64,000 nucleotides of DNA from Microvirga lotononidis (GTDB lineage: Bacteria > Pseudomonadota > Alphaproteobacteria > Rhizobiales > Beijerinckiaceae). Below are positions 49,122-57,328 of the stretch, piece by piece (position 1 is the stretch's first letter; each line of letters opens with the position of its first letter). Position numbers and translations under genes: made by a program. A model generated the notes under the pieces. That model did no database searches. It worked only from the letters and a program-made list of their open reading frames with translations, and had not been told where the DNA came from. The stretch spans positions 3,112,001-3,176,000 of the forward strand of contig NZ_CP141048.1 of assembly GCF_034627025.1 (NCBI RefSeq), given 5' to 3'.

Positions 49122-51044
49122 CTAAGCCCTGACCTTCCTCGCCTCTTCCTGCCCGAGGGCTTCGAACACCTTGGTGACGATCCCGGCGGCATCGAGGCCG
49201 GCTTTGGCGTACATGCGCTCGGGCTTGTCCTGGTCCTGGTAGATGTCGGGCAGGACCATGGAGCGGACCTTCAGGCTGCCCCGGTCGAGGGCGCCCTTGT
49301 CGGCGAGGAGCTGGAGCACGTAGGAGCCGAAGCCGCCGATGGAGCCTTCCTCGACGGTCACGAGGACCTCGTGGTCGCGGGCGAGCGCCAGGATCAGCTC
49401 CTCGTCGAGCGGCTTGGCGAAGCGGGCATCCGCCACCGTGGTGGACAGGCCGCGCGCCTCCAGCTCCTCGGCGGCTTTCAGGGACTCGGCGAGGCGGGTG
49501 CCGAGCGACAGGAGCGCGATGCGGCTGCCTTCCTTCACGACCCGGCCCTTGCCGATGGCGAGCGGGATGCCCTTCTCGGGCATGTCGACGCCGACGCCCT
49601 CGCCGCGCGGATACCGGAAGGCGATGGGCCCCGAATCATGGGCCGCGGCGGTCGCCACCATGTGGACCAGCTCGGCCTCGTCGGCGGCGGCCATCACCAC
49701 CATGTTGGGCAGGCAGCCGAGATAGGCGACGTCGAAGGAACCCGCATGGGTCGCGCCGTCGGCGCCCACGAGACCGGCCCGGTCGAGGGCGAAGCGCACG
49801 GGCAGGTTCTGGATCGCCACGTCGTGCACGACCTGGTCGTAGGCGCGCTGCAGGAAGGTGGAATAGATCGCGCAGAACGGCTTGTAGCCCTCGGTGGCCA
49901 TGCCGGCCGCGAAGGTGACCGCGTGCTGCTCGGCGATGCCCACGTCGAAGGTGCGGGCGGGGAATTCCTTGCCGAAGAGGTCGATCCCGGTTCCCGACGG
50001 CATGGCGGCCGTGACGGCCACGATCTTGTCGTCGGCCTGCGCTTCCTTGATCAGGCTCTCGCCGAACACCTTGGTGTAGGACGGCGCGTTGGCCTTGGCC
50101 TTGGTCTGCGCGCCCGTCACCACGTCGAAGGTGACGACGCCGTGATACTTGTCGGCGGCGGCCTCGGCGGGCGCGTAGCCCTTGCCCTTCTTGGTCACCA
50201 CATGGACGAGGATCGGCCCCGTCCCGGTGTCGCGGACGTTCTTGAGGATGGGCAGCAGGTGGTCGAGGTTGTGCCCGTCGATGGGGCCCACATAGTAGAA
50301 GCCGAGCTCCTCGAACATGGTGCCGCCGGTCCAGAAGCCGCGGGCGAATTCCTCGGCCTTGGCGGCCTTGTCGTAGATGAATTTCGGCAGCTTCTTGGCC
50401 AGCTGCTTGGCGGTCTCGCGGATGCCGCGATAGGTGCCGCCGGAGACGAGGCGGGCGAGATAGGACGACATGGCGCCGGTGGGCGGCGCGATGGACATGT
50501 CGTTGTCGTTAAGGATGACGATGAGGCGCGAATGCATGGCGCCGGCGTTGTTCATGGCCTCGTAGGCCATGCCGGCTGACATGGCCCCGTCGCCGATCAC
50601 GGCGATCACGTTGTTCCGCTTGCCCTCCAGGTCCCGCGCCACGGCCATGCCGAGGCCGGCCGAGATCGACGTGGAGGAATGGGCCGCCCCGAAGGGGTCG
50701 TACTCGCTCTCGGACCGCTTGGTGAAGCCCGACAGCCCATCGGCCTGGCGCAGGGTCCGGATCCGGTCCCGGCGCCCCGTGAGGATCTTGTGCGGATAGG
50801 CCTGGTGGCCCACGTCCCAGATCAGCCGGTCGCGGGGCGTGTCGAACACGTAATGCAGCGCCACCGTCAGCTCGACGACGCCCAGGCCCGCGCCCAGGTG
50901 CCCGCCGGTGACGGACACGGCGCTGATCGTCTCCGTCCGCAGCTCGTCCGCCACCTGCCGGAGCTGGTTTTCGGGCAATTGACGCAGATCGTCCGGGGTC
51001 TTGATGGAGTCGAGGAGGGGTGTGGACAACGTTTCACTCGCCAA
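49122..51044 (-). CDS. dxs: 1-deoxy-D-xylulose-5-phosphate synthase
   Basis: A 640-residue thiamine-diphosphate enzyme joining pyruvate and glyceraldehyde 3-phosphate, the first step of the MEP isoprenoid pathway that continues with ispE at 11090. Seen are [19 protein letters not shown], the ThDP motif [20 protein letters not shown], the transketolase-type [15 protein letters not shown], and [22 protein letters not shown] at 51044 is the only upstream start; a stop codon lies two codons before it. Length is normal for the family. Confidence 0.96.
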   Translation of the reverse strand: MASETLSTPLLDSIKTPDDLRQLPENQLRQVADELRTETISAVSVTGGHLGAGLGVVELTVALHYVFDTPRDRLIWDVGHQAYPHKILTGRRDRIRTLRQADGLSGFTKRSESEYDPFGAAHSSTSISAGLGMAVARDLEGKRNNVIAVIGDGAMSAGMAYEAMNNAGAMHSRLIVILNDNDMSIAPPTGAMSSYLARLVSGGTYRGIRETAKQLAKKLPKFIYDKAAKAEEFARGFWTGGTMFEELGFYYVGPIDGHNLDHLLPILKNVRDTGTGPILVHVVTKKGKGYAPAEAAADKYHGVVTFDVVTGAQTKAKANAPSYTKVFGESLIKEAQADDKIVAVTAAMPSGTGIDLFGKEFPARTFDVGIAEQHAVTFAAGMATEGYKPFCAIYSTFLQRAYDQVVHDVAIQNLPVRFALDRAGLVGADGATHAGSFDVAYLGCLPNMVVMAAADEAELVHMVATAAAHDSGPIAFRYPRGEGVGVDMPEKGIPLAIGKGRVVKEGSRIALLSLGTRLAESLKAAEELEARGLSTTVADARFAKPLDEELILALARDHEVLVTVEEGSIGGFGSYVLQLLADKGALDRGSLKVRSMVLPDIYQDQDKPERMYAKAGLDAAGIVTKVFEALGQEEARKVRA

Positions 51045-51129
51045 GCGTTAAGCCGGAGGTCATCTCCAGGAGATAAGGTCGCGGAGGGCCTTGGTCAAAC
51101 GCGACACAAGGCGTCTCCGTCGGACCGGG

Positions 51130-51378
51130 CTATTCCGCCACGTCCAGCGGAGCCGTACCGGAGGCGGCCCCGTCGGGCCCGATGGTGATCTTCTCGATGC
51201 GGGCCTCGGCTTTCTTGAGGAGCTGCTCGCAATGCTTCTTCAGGGCCTCGCCGCGCTCATAGATTGCAATCGAATCCTCCAGGGGCACATCGCCGCGCTC
51301 GAGGCGGCGGACGATGTCTTCCAGCTCGGCCAGAGCCTTTTCGAAGGGGAGGGTCTTGATGGAGGCGGTGTCGGTCAT
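51130..51378 (-). CDS. xseB: Exodeoxyribonuclease VII small subunit
   Basis: An 82-residue subunit of exonuclease VII, which degrades single-stranded DNA and aids mismatch repair. The XseB pattern is [20 protein letters not shown] and [20 protein letters not shown], a coiled hairpin, followed by [15 protein letters not shown]. The ATG at 51378 is preferred to a TTG 15 bases upstream. It is 85 bases before dxs on the same strand, an order conserved in alphaproteobacteria. xseA is not in the window. Confidence 0.95.
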   Translation of the reverse strand: MTDTASIKTLPFEKALAELEDIVRRLERGDVPLEDSIAIYERGEALKKHCEQLLKKAEARIEKITIGPDGAASGTAPLDVAE

Positions 51379-51411
51379 GCGGGTATCCGTCAAATCTTAA
51401 TCCTGCCCATC

Positions 51412-54054
51412 TCACGATGGAATTGCGGCATCGCTTGGTCGGCGCGCGAGGAGTCTCTGATAGACGAGACCGATGCCGATGAGAACAAGGCCGAGCCCGA
51501 TAAATGACAGGGCCCGCATCACGCCCTCCAGATTGGCGAGGTCGACGATGAAGACCTTCAGCACCGCCAGCACCAGATAGGCCCCGGAGACCAGGCGGGC
51601 GGAACGGCTGTTGAAGGCGAATCCGAAGCCGAGCAGCGGGATGCCCATGAGGAGGAGGGCCAGCGAATAGCTCCATTGCTCGCCCTGGGAAAAGCCTTGC
51701 CAGAGCGCCAGCTGGGGCCCGACGGCGATCCGGCGGATCGCCAGGCCGACATAGGCCGAGAGCAGGAGAAGGCTCAAGGCCGCCGAGGAGAGACTGTAGG
51801 AGTTCGGTCGGCCGCGCCTTTCGACGAGGGCCAGCCCGGCGGCCAGAAGGGCGGGCAGCAGATAGGCGGGAACGAGTTCGTTGAAGAGTGCTCCGCCCCG
51901 GATCTCGTCCTCCGTCAGCAGCGGATTGGCGACAACAAGCAGCCCGCCTGCGCAAAGCGTGAGGGACAGGGTCCTGAAGATCAGCGAGCCCCAGCGATAG
52001 ACCGGATCGGAGCGCCAGAGGTCCAGGCGCGTGAGGACGATGGCGAAGACGAGGCTTTCTGTCGCAACGAGCCCGATTTCCAGGAGGTCGGTCGTCCCCG
52101 CCAGCGGATCCCCGGCGCGGAGGGCATGGCGGATCTCGAAGAAGACCAGGAAGGCCGCGAAGGCGATGCCGAGGCTCTCCGCCAGCCGGACGGTCCAGTC
52201 GCGCCCCCTGCGCTCGAGCAGGCGGGACGCGGCCAGGAAGGCCAGGGCCGGAACGCCGTAGCCCCAGAGCAGCCAGTTGAAAATCACCGGGCCGGGATCG
52301 CCGCCCACGATGGTCGGGTCCCAGATCAGTCGTCCGAGGATGATTGCCCCGATGGCGCCGACCGCGTAGCGCAGGGCCGGGATGGCGATCCTGTCCGAGA
52401 TCCACGCCGTGCCGAGCGCCGCGAGAGCGAAGGCCACGGTCAGCATGCCCTTGTCCAGGGCGAAGGTGAGGCCGAGGGCGAGCGCGCCCAGGGCCGCGGA
52501 GGCGGTTGCCCCCAGACCGAGCCGAATGGCGCCGTTCCCGCTTCGGCGCATCAGCCATTGCGAGGCCAGCACGAAGGCGAGGCCGAGCAGGCCCGCTACG
52601 ACGGCAAAGGACAGGCTGTGCTCGAAATTCGTGACCCGCCAATAGGCCGCGACCAGGGCCAGCAGCGGCCCGGCGCTCGCCGCACCGGCATACCAGGCGG
52701 CGACGGGCAGGCGCAGGCCCCGCGAGATCGCGAGCCGAAGCAGGGACGACCCGGCTATGGCTGTCGGCAGGAGCGCGGCAAGGACCAGGTAGGCGCTTAA
52801 GGCATAGGGCCGGACGGCGAAGACGTCGCCGCTCTGATAGAACAGGCTCTCCGGCGCATCCCCGATCTCGCTGGCCAAGGGCCAGACCAGCAGGGCACCC
52901 GCCGCCAGAAGAGCCGCGCTCGCCGTGGCGGACGCGACAGCCGCGGCCCGAAAGCCGGTCGCCAGCAGAACGAGAGCCAGGACCGCGACGAAGATCGGAC
53001 GTGCGTCCCCCGTGGCGACGGAGGCCGTCACGACGATCCCGGCCGGGGCGAAAGCGGCGAGGACGGCGCTCGCGGCCCAGTCCGTCCGCGCCTCCTCGTG
53101 CGGCACGTGGCGGTAAGGATCGACCCCGAGGAAGAAGGCGGCGAGGCCGGCCTGGAGCACGAGATGCACCATGGCCGGCAGGGTACCGGCGGTGTCGAGG
53201 AGGAAGATCGGCAGCGTCCAGGCCAGGGCTCCCAGGGCGGCGGCGAGGGCCAGCCAGCGCCACAGGCGGAGCCGGGCCACGCCGTACGCGGGCAGAACCA
53301 CGAAGGCGAGGTAGATCACGAGGGCCCAGGGCTGCGGGTCGTTCGAGGAGACGAGAAGCGGGCTTCCCATGGCGCCGACGAGACCGAGGGCCGCGAGGGT
53401 CGGTCCGTGGAGCGTCGCGGCGGCCATGGTCAGAACCGCTATGGCGCCCAGCAGCACGAAAGTCGTGGCAGGGCCGATGAGATCGTAGAGCGCATAGGCT
53501 GCATAGGCCGAGGCGAAGGCCGTGCAGGTGCCGGCGGCGGTGAGGACGCTCGGCACGTTGGCGCTGGGAATGCCGGGCAGGCCGAAGCTGTTCTCGCGAC
53601 GGCGCATCCCTTCGCCCGCTCCGATGAGCGCGAGGGCGAAAAGTCCCCCGAGGGCGATGCGTGTTCCGGGGCTGAGCAGGTTCTGCTCGATGGAATAGCG
53701 CACGAGGAAGATGCCGCCGAGGGCCAGTGCCACGCCGCCGACCCAAACGGCCCAGCGCGAGCCGAGCTTTTCCTCGAAGCCTGCCCGCGATGGGGCGGGC
53801 TGGGGCGCCGCCGCCGGGATCGGCGGGACGGAGAGGGGCTTCGGCGCCTCGGGCGCGGGAGCCTCGGTCGGCTCGGCAGCCGGATCGCCGGGGCGCCGGG
53901 CGGCCCGCAGCTCAGCCTCAAGCCGGTCGAGACGCAGGTGGAGGTGCTGAAGGTTCCGACGAGCCCGCACGGCCGTAACGAGACCCATGACGGCCACGAT
54001 GGGAGAGCCGAGTCCGATCAGAATTGCCAGGAGGATGGCAAGGCCAAGCAGCAT
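51412..54054 (-). CDS. DUF2339 large polytopic membrane protein
   Basis: About 880 residues with an N-terminal membrane helix (residues 3-30), a coiled segment (LQHLHLRLDRLEAELRAARR), a Pro/Ala-rich linker (about 55-95), then some two dozen hydrophobic helices to the C-terminus. KLGSRWAVWVGGVALALGGI marks the DUF2339 start. No catalytic motif is recognised; family function is unknown. A TTG 9 bases upstream is an alternative start. It lies directly upstream of xseB in the same direction with a 33-base gap and could be cotranscribed with xseB and dxs. Confidence 0.88.
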   Translation of the reverse strand: MLLGLAILLAILIGLGSPIVAVMGLVTAVRARRNLQHLHLRLDRLEAELRAARRPGDPAAEPTEAPAPEAPKPLSVPPIPAAAPQPAPSRAGFEEKLGSRWAVWVGGVALALGGIFLVRYSIEQNLLSPGTRIALGGLFALALIGAGEGMRRRENSFGLPGIPSANVPSVLTAAGTCTAFASAYAAYALYDLIGPATTFVLLGAIAVLTMAAATLHGPTLAALGLVGAMGSPLLVSSNDPQPWALVIYLAFVVLPAYGVARLRLWRWLALAAALGALAWTLPIFLLDTAGTLPAMVHLVLQAGLAAFFLGVDPYRHVPHEEARTDWAASAVLAAFAPAGIVVTASVATGDARPIFVAVLALVLLATGFRAAAVASATASAALLAAGALLVWPLASEIGDAPESLFYQSGDVFAVRPYALSAYLVLAALLPTAIAGSSLLRLAISRGLRLPVAAWYAGAASAGPLLALVAAYWRVTNFEHSLSFAVVAGLLGLAFVLASQWLMRRSGNGAIRLGLGATASAALGALALGLTFALDKGMLTVAFALAALGTAWISDRIAIPALRYAVGAIGAIILGRLIWDPTIVGGDPGPVIFNWLLWGYGVPALAFLAASRLLERRGRDWTVRLAESLGIAFAAFLVFFEIRHALRAGDPLAGTTDLLEIGLVATESLVFAIVLTRLDLWRSDPVYRWGSLIFRTLSLTLCAGGLLVVANPLLTEDEIRGGALFNELVPAYLLPALLAAGLALVERRGRPNSYSLSSAALSLLLLSAYVGLAIRRIAVGPQLALWQGFSQGEQWSYSLALLLMGIPLLGFGFAFNSRSARLVSGAYLVLAVLKVFIVDLANLEGVMRALSFIGLGLVLIGIGLVYQRLLARRPSDAAIPS

Positions 54055-54113
54055 GTCTTCCAAGAAGGGCTCCCCGATTCAGGCATGGGGCCGCTTTCCC
54101 GGTTGGAATCAGG

Positions 54114-54632
54114 CTAGCCCCTGTTAAGCTGTAACATGAAGGGCGAGCCCTCCATAGCCTCCGCGCCCCGTCCGATGGCCCGGATCGCGTCGACCATCCG
54201 GCCCCGGCGGCCCAGGAGATCGTCGGCGAGCGCGACGAACCGGGCATTGGGCGTCGCGCTCGGGGACGCTTGTCGAAGGGCCTGCGCGATCTCGTCCTCC
54301 CGCCGGTCCGGCGCGAGCGCGCAGGCGGCGATATAGGCGGCCGCGGTGGAGCGGCTGATCCCGGCCCAGCAATGGAACAGGAGAGGGCTTTCCCGGCCCC
54401 AGGCCCGTACGAAGGCCAGAAGCTGCTCGATATGCTCCGTCCCCGCCAGGATATAACCCTCCTGCGGCTCCACGATGTCGCTGACCCCGATGAAGAGATG
54501 GCGCTCGGCCGCGATGCCGGCCGGACGCTCCACCGTCGCGCTGGCTCCCAGGAGGCTCACCACATGACTGGCGCGGGTCGCCGTCACGGTCTCGTGCAGG
54601 CGGGAAAGGGAACAGACGTGCAGGGTCGGCAT
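54114..54632 (-). CDS. Tyrosine phosphatase-like protein
   Basis: A 172-residue protein with the cysteine-phosphatase loop FHCWAGISRSTAAAY (HCx5R-type, nucleophile Cys near residue 88). It resembles small dual-specificity or tyrosine phosphatases of alphaproteobacteria. An Asp that could be the general acid is in GVSDIVEP. The substrate is unknown. It follows the HD and tag genes on the same strand with a 106-base gap holding a hairpin. Confidence 0.85.
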   Translation of the reverse strand: MPTLHVCSLSRLHETVTATRASHVVSLLGASATVERPAGIAAERHLFIGVSDIVEPQEGYILAGTEHIEQLLAFVRAWGRESPLLFHCWAGISRSTAAAYIAACALAPDRREDEIAQALRQASPSATPNARFVALADDLLGRRGRMVDAIRAIGRGAEAMEGSPFMLQLNRG

Positions 54633-54693
54633 GGGCGGTCTCGGAGCGAGGGAGGGGCAGGCTTACACGATTCGGATGGCTTGGCACGATACT

Positions 54694-54715
54694 CCCTCTC
54701 CCGTTTGGGAGGGGG
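54694..54715. repeat. Short GC hairpin (CCCTCTCCC type)
   Basis: CCCTCTCCC-gttt-GGGAGGGGG, nine pairs including one T-G, between the HD-domain and phosphatase genes. A related hairpin is at 62706-62725. Confidence 0.55.
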
Positions 54716-54738
54716 ACGGGCTGGAGCGAGACCACCCA

Positions 54739-55332
54739 TCAACCCGCCAGCGCGGCCGTCACGCGATCCCGGTAGCGCTCCTCCGCGTCGGCCACGGGCC
54801 AGGGTTCCAGGAGCGCGAGCACGGCGCGGGGCAGGGGCTCGGGGCGTCCGAAGAACTTGATTCCTTCCTCGCGGCCGAAGCCTGCGAGATGGGTCGCCTC
54901 CAGGAAGGCGGCCTGCCGGTCGGCCTGCTTGATGAAGCGCTTGAGCGTCGCATTGGGCTGGGCCGGCAGGCCGAAATGCAGATGGATGGCGCCGAGCAGG
55001 CCCGCCTCGATGGTCTTGTAGGCGTCGCCGATCACAGCCTTGAACGGCGAGATGATGTCGCCGATCACGTATTCCGGCGCGTCGTGCAGCAGCACGGCGA
55101 GACGCCACTCGCGCGACATGTCCGGCTGGATTTGATCCGCAATGGCTTCCACGAGCAGGCTGTGCTGCGCGACGGAAAAGATGTGTGGGCCGATGGTCTG
55201 CCCGTTCCAGCGCGCGACGCGGGCGAGCCCGTGGGCGATGTCGTCGAGTTCGACGTCGAGCGGGGAGGGGTCGAGCAGGTTGAGGCGCCGTCCGGAGAGC
55301 ATCCGCTGCCAGACGCGGGGTTCCTTCGCCAT
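54739..55332 (-). CDS. HD-domain phosphohydrolase (YfbR-like)
   Basis: A 197-residue HD-superfamily metal-dependent phosphohydrolase. The metal ligands are in SVAQHSLLVEAIA and VLLHDAPEYVIGDI, with a further acidic residue in FIKQADRQAAFLEA. Close relatives are 5'-nucleotidases acting on deoxynucleoside monophosphates, so a nucleotide-pool role is a reasonable inference. The ATG at 55332 immediately follows the tag stop codon with no gap, so the two are cotranscribed. That pairing links nucleotide clean-up with base-excision repair. Confidence 0.87.
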   Translation of the reverse strand: MAKEPRVWQRMLSGRRLNLLDPSPLDVELDDIAHGLARVARWNGQTIGPHIFSVAQHSLLVEAIADQIQPDMSREWRLAVLLHDAPEYVIGDIISPFKAVIGDAYKTIEAGLLGAIHLHFGLPAQPNATLKRFIKQADRQAAFLEATHLAGFGREEGIKFFGRPEPLPRAVLALLEPWPVADAEERYRDRVTAALAG

Positions 55333-55941
55333 CTAAAGCTTCCCGGCGAGTTCAGCGCATTCCGCGTGTCGATAGCAGCCGGTGAGGTGGTCGTTCACCA
55401 TGCCCACCGCCTGCATGAACGCGTAGACGATGGTGGGGCCGACGAAGTTGAAGCCTTCCTCCTTGAGCGCCTTCGAGATCCGGCGCGAGACCTCGGTTTC
55501 GGTCGGCACGTCCTTGCGGGTCTTCGCATTCGTCTGCGCCGGCCGTCCGTCGACGAAATCCCACAGGAAGCGCGAGAAGCCGCCGCGCTCCTGGATGACG
55601 AGCCAGGCGCGGGCGCCGGCGATCGTCGCCTCGATCTTGGCGCGGTTGCGCACGATGCCGGTATCGAGCATCAGCGCCTCGACCTGCGCCTGATCGAAAC
55701 GGGCGATCACGGCCGGTTCGAAACCGGCGAAGGCGCGGCGGAAGTTCTCGCGCTTGCGCAGGATCGTGATCCAGGACAGGCCGGCCTGGAAGCCGTCGAG
55801 AATAAGCTTCTCGAACAGGGCGCGATCGTCGAATTCCGGCACGCCCCATTCCGTGTCGTGATACGCCACATAGAAGGGATCGGTCCCGGGCCACCAGCAG
55901 CGGGTCTTGTTGTCGGGATGCAGGATCAGTCCGTCGGTCAT
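55333..55941 (-). CDS. tag: DNA-3-methyladenine glycosylase I
   Basis: A 202-residue glycosylase removing 3-methyladenine from alkylated DNA. Family blocks are RCWWPGTDPFYVAYHDTEWG, LILDGFQAGLSWITILRKR, GFNFVGPTIVYAFMQAVGMV and the C-terminal NDHLTGCYRHAEC. The zinc site is formed by Cys of RCWW, His of YHDTEWG, and His and Cys of the tail, all present. It complements the alkyltransferase at 5863. The HD-domain gene follows directly. Confidence 0.96.
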   Translation of the reverse strand: MTDGLILHPDNKTRCWWPGTDPFYVAYHDTEWGVPEFDDRALFEKLILDGFQAGLSWITILRKRENFRRAFAGFEPAVIARFDQAQVEALMLDTGIVRNRAKIEATIAGARAWLVIQERGGFSRFLWDFVDGRPAQTNAKTRKDVPTETEVSRRISKALKEEGFNFVGPTIVYAFMQAVGMVNDHLTGCYRHAECAELAGKL

Positions 55942-56015
55942 GGAACGTGTGTAGCGGGGCCGCGGCGAAACGGGAAGAGACGGCGGTGGAGAGGTGGGGG
56001 ATTAGACAGCCTCGA

Positions 56016-56105
56016 CGTCATCACCGGGCTCGTCCCGGTGATCCCGCTCGGAAAGGCGCCGCGTCTCACAGCATCAGGATGGCCGGCACAAGGCCGGCCA
56101 TGACA
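56016..56105. repeat. Paired palindromic intergenic repeat (family A)
   Basis: Left unit CGTCATCACCGGGCTCGTCC with CGGTGAT and right unit GATGGCCGGCACAAGGCCGG with CCATGACAT; the linker contains AAAGGCGCCGCG. It lies between the acetyltransferase and tag genes. Confidence 0.88.
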
Positions 56106-56124
56106 TCGGAGGGACGGTGATCAC

Positions 56125-56595
56125 TCACCCGGGCGATAGCGGCTTCCGGTAATACACGACCCGCTCCGTCTCCTCGAAGCCGAGCGCCCTGTGCATGTCC
56201 TGCGAGGCAATGTTCTCGATAAGGACGTCGGAGGCGAATTCGCGGCAGCCGAGGCGCCTCGCCCAATCCTCGACGGCCCGGCACAGAACCCGGGCGAGCC
56301 CTCGGTGGCGGTGCTCCGGCTCCACGTAGATGCCTTCGAGAAAGGCCACCGGCGACGTGGCGCAGCCATTCACGTAGTCATGGCGCAGGGCGGCTTCGGC
56401 GAAGCCGGCGGCCGTGCCGTCGGCCAGCCGCACGAGAAAGGCCACGGCCTTCTTCTGCTCCCAGAGCATGGCCTGCGCTTCGGAGCGGTGCTCCTGCACC
56501 GGCCCGTCCGGCCAGAGGGCATGGCGCAGCTTCGCCCATTCCTCCAGCGATTGAAGGGTACAGGGCTCGATCTTCGGGAGGCTTCCGTCATTCAC
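56125..56595 (-). CDS. GNAT acetyltransferase resembling AAC(6')
   Basis: A 156-residue GNAT protein. The acetyl-CoA loop is PEHRHRGLARVLC, preceded by VAFLEGIYVE, and the C-terminus is MHRALGFEETERVVYYRKPL. RHDYVNGCATSPVAFLEGIY, LRHALWPDG near the N-terminus and FEETERVVYYRK are the pattern of aminoglycoside 6'-N-acetyltransferases of the AAC(6')-I group, so the fold and active site may accept aminoglycosides, though resistance is not proven by sequence. The GTG start overlaps the upstream PaiB-like gene by 8 bases (translational coupling). Confidence 0.87.
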   Translation of the reverse strand: MNDGSLPKIEPCTLQSLEEWAKLRHALWPDGPVQEHRSEAQAMLWEQKKAVAFLVRLADGTAAGFAEAALRHDYVNGCATSPVAFLEGIYVEPEHRHRGLARVLCRAVEDWARRLGCREFASDVLIENIASQDMHRALGFEETERVVYYRKPLSPG

Positions 56596-57235
56596 GGGAC
56601 GACGCTCCTCGCGCGTCGACCAGATCCGCCATCCGGTGCGACGCGTCGTCTCCGGAGAGCCGCAGGCCCGCCGACACGCCGAGCCGGTCGGCCTCGGCGC
56701 GGTTCTGGCTCACCTTCCACTTGCCCTCGATCCGCGTGATCTCGATCTCGATGCCGACGATGCCCTTGAGCTGCGCAGCCACGAAGGGCGCCGGCGCATC
56801 GCTCACCGCCCAGGGCTCCGGCCGCGGGGTCTCCTGCGCGTCCGTCATGGCGCCGATCTGCTGCAGCAGCCAGTCTGGATCGTCCCGGATCGTCAGGCGG
56901 CCGCGGGCCTGGACGATGGCGTAGTTCCAGGTCGGCACGACCTTGCCGTGCTCGCGCTTCGCCGCGTACCAGGACGGCGTGATGTAGGTCTCCGGTCCCT
57001 GGAAGACCACGAGCGCTTCCTGCGTGGGATCGGCATTCCGCCATTGCGGATTGGCGCGGGACAGATGGGCCTTGAGAATTCCGGGGCCTGAAGCGGATGC
57101 CTCCAGCACGAAGGGAATCGGGTTGGCCTCGATCCCGGCGCTGCCGAGCGTCACCAGGAGCCCGAGGGGATGGGCTCTGATGAGGGCATGTTGAACCGCG
57201 AGGTCGTCTTCGCGAAAGTGGGGCGGCTGGTACAT
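56588..57235 (-). CDS. PaiB-like FMN-binding protein
   Basis: A 215-residue protein of the PaiB/FMN-binding split-barrel family, named negative transcriptional regulators after Bacillus PaiB. It begins YQPPHFREDDLAVQHALIRA and has LVVFQGPETYITPSWYAAK and VPTWNYAIVQARGRL, the standard PaiB signature. In Bacillus paiA encodes a GNAT acetyltransferase and paiB its partner; here too a GNAT gene follows, overlapping by 8 bases, though the GNAT looks like AAC(6') rather than PaiA. Confidence 0.9.
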   Translation of the reverse strand: MYQPPHFREDDLAVQHALIRAHPLGLLVTLGSAGIEANPIPFVLEASASGPGILKAHLSRANPQWRNADPTQEALVVFQGPETYITPSWYAAKREHGKVVPTWNYAIVQARGRLTIRDDPDWLLQQIGAMTDAQETPRPEPWAVSDAPAPFVAAQLKGIVGIEIEITRIEGKWKVSQNRAEADRLGVSAGLRLSGDDASHRMADLVDARGASSRE

Positions 57236-57328
57236 GGCATTCCCGGGTTGACGGGAAATGCTAGCGGCTCACGAAGTCCCGGACCAATCAAAATTCCCGA
57301 TGCACCGCATCACATGCGGCGATGATCC

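Noticed and set aside
51257..53746. An 829-codon frame overlapping the DUF2339 gene and xseB
   Set aside because: Arg/Pro/Gly-rich, with no hydrophobic pattern; DUF2339 in the other frame has regular membrane helices.
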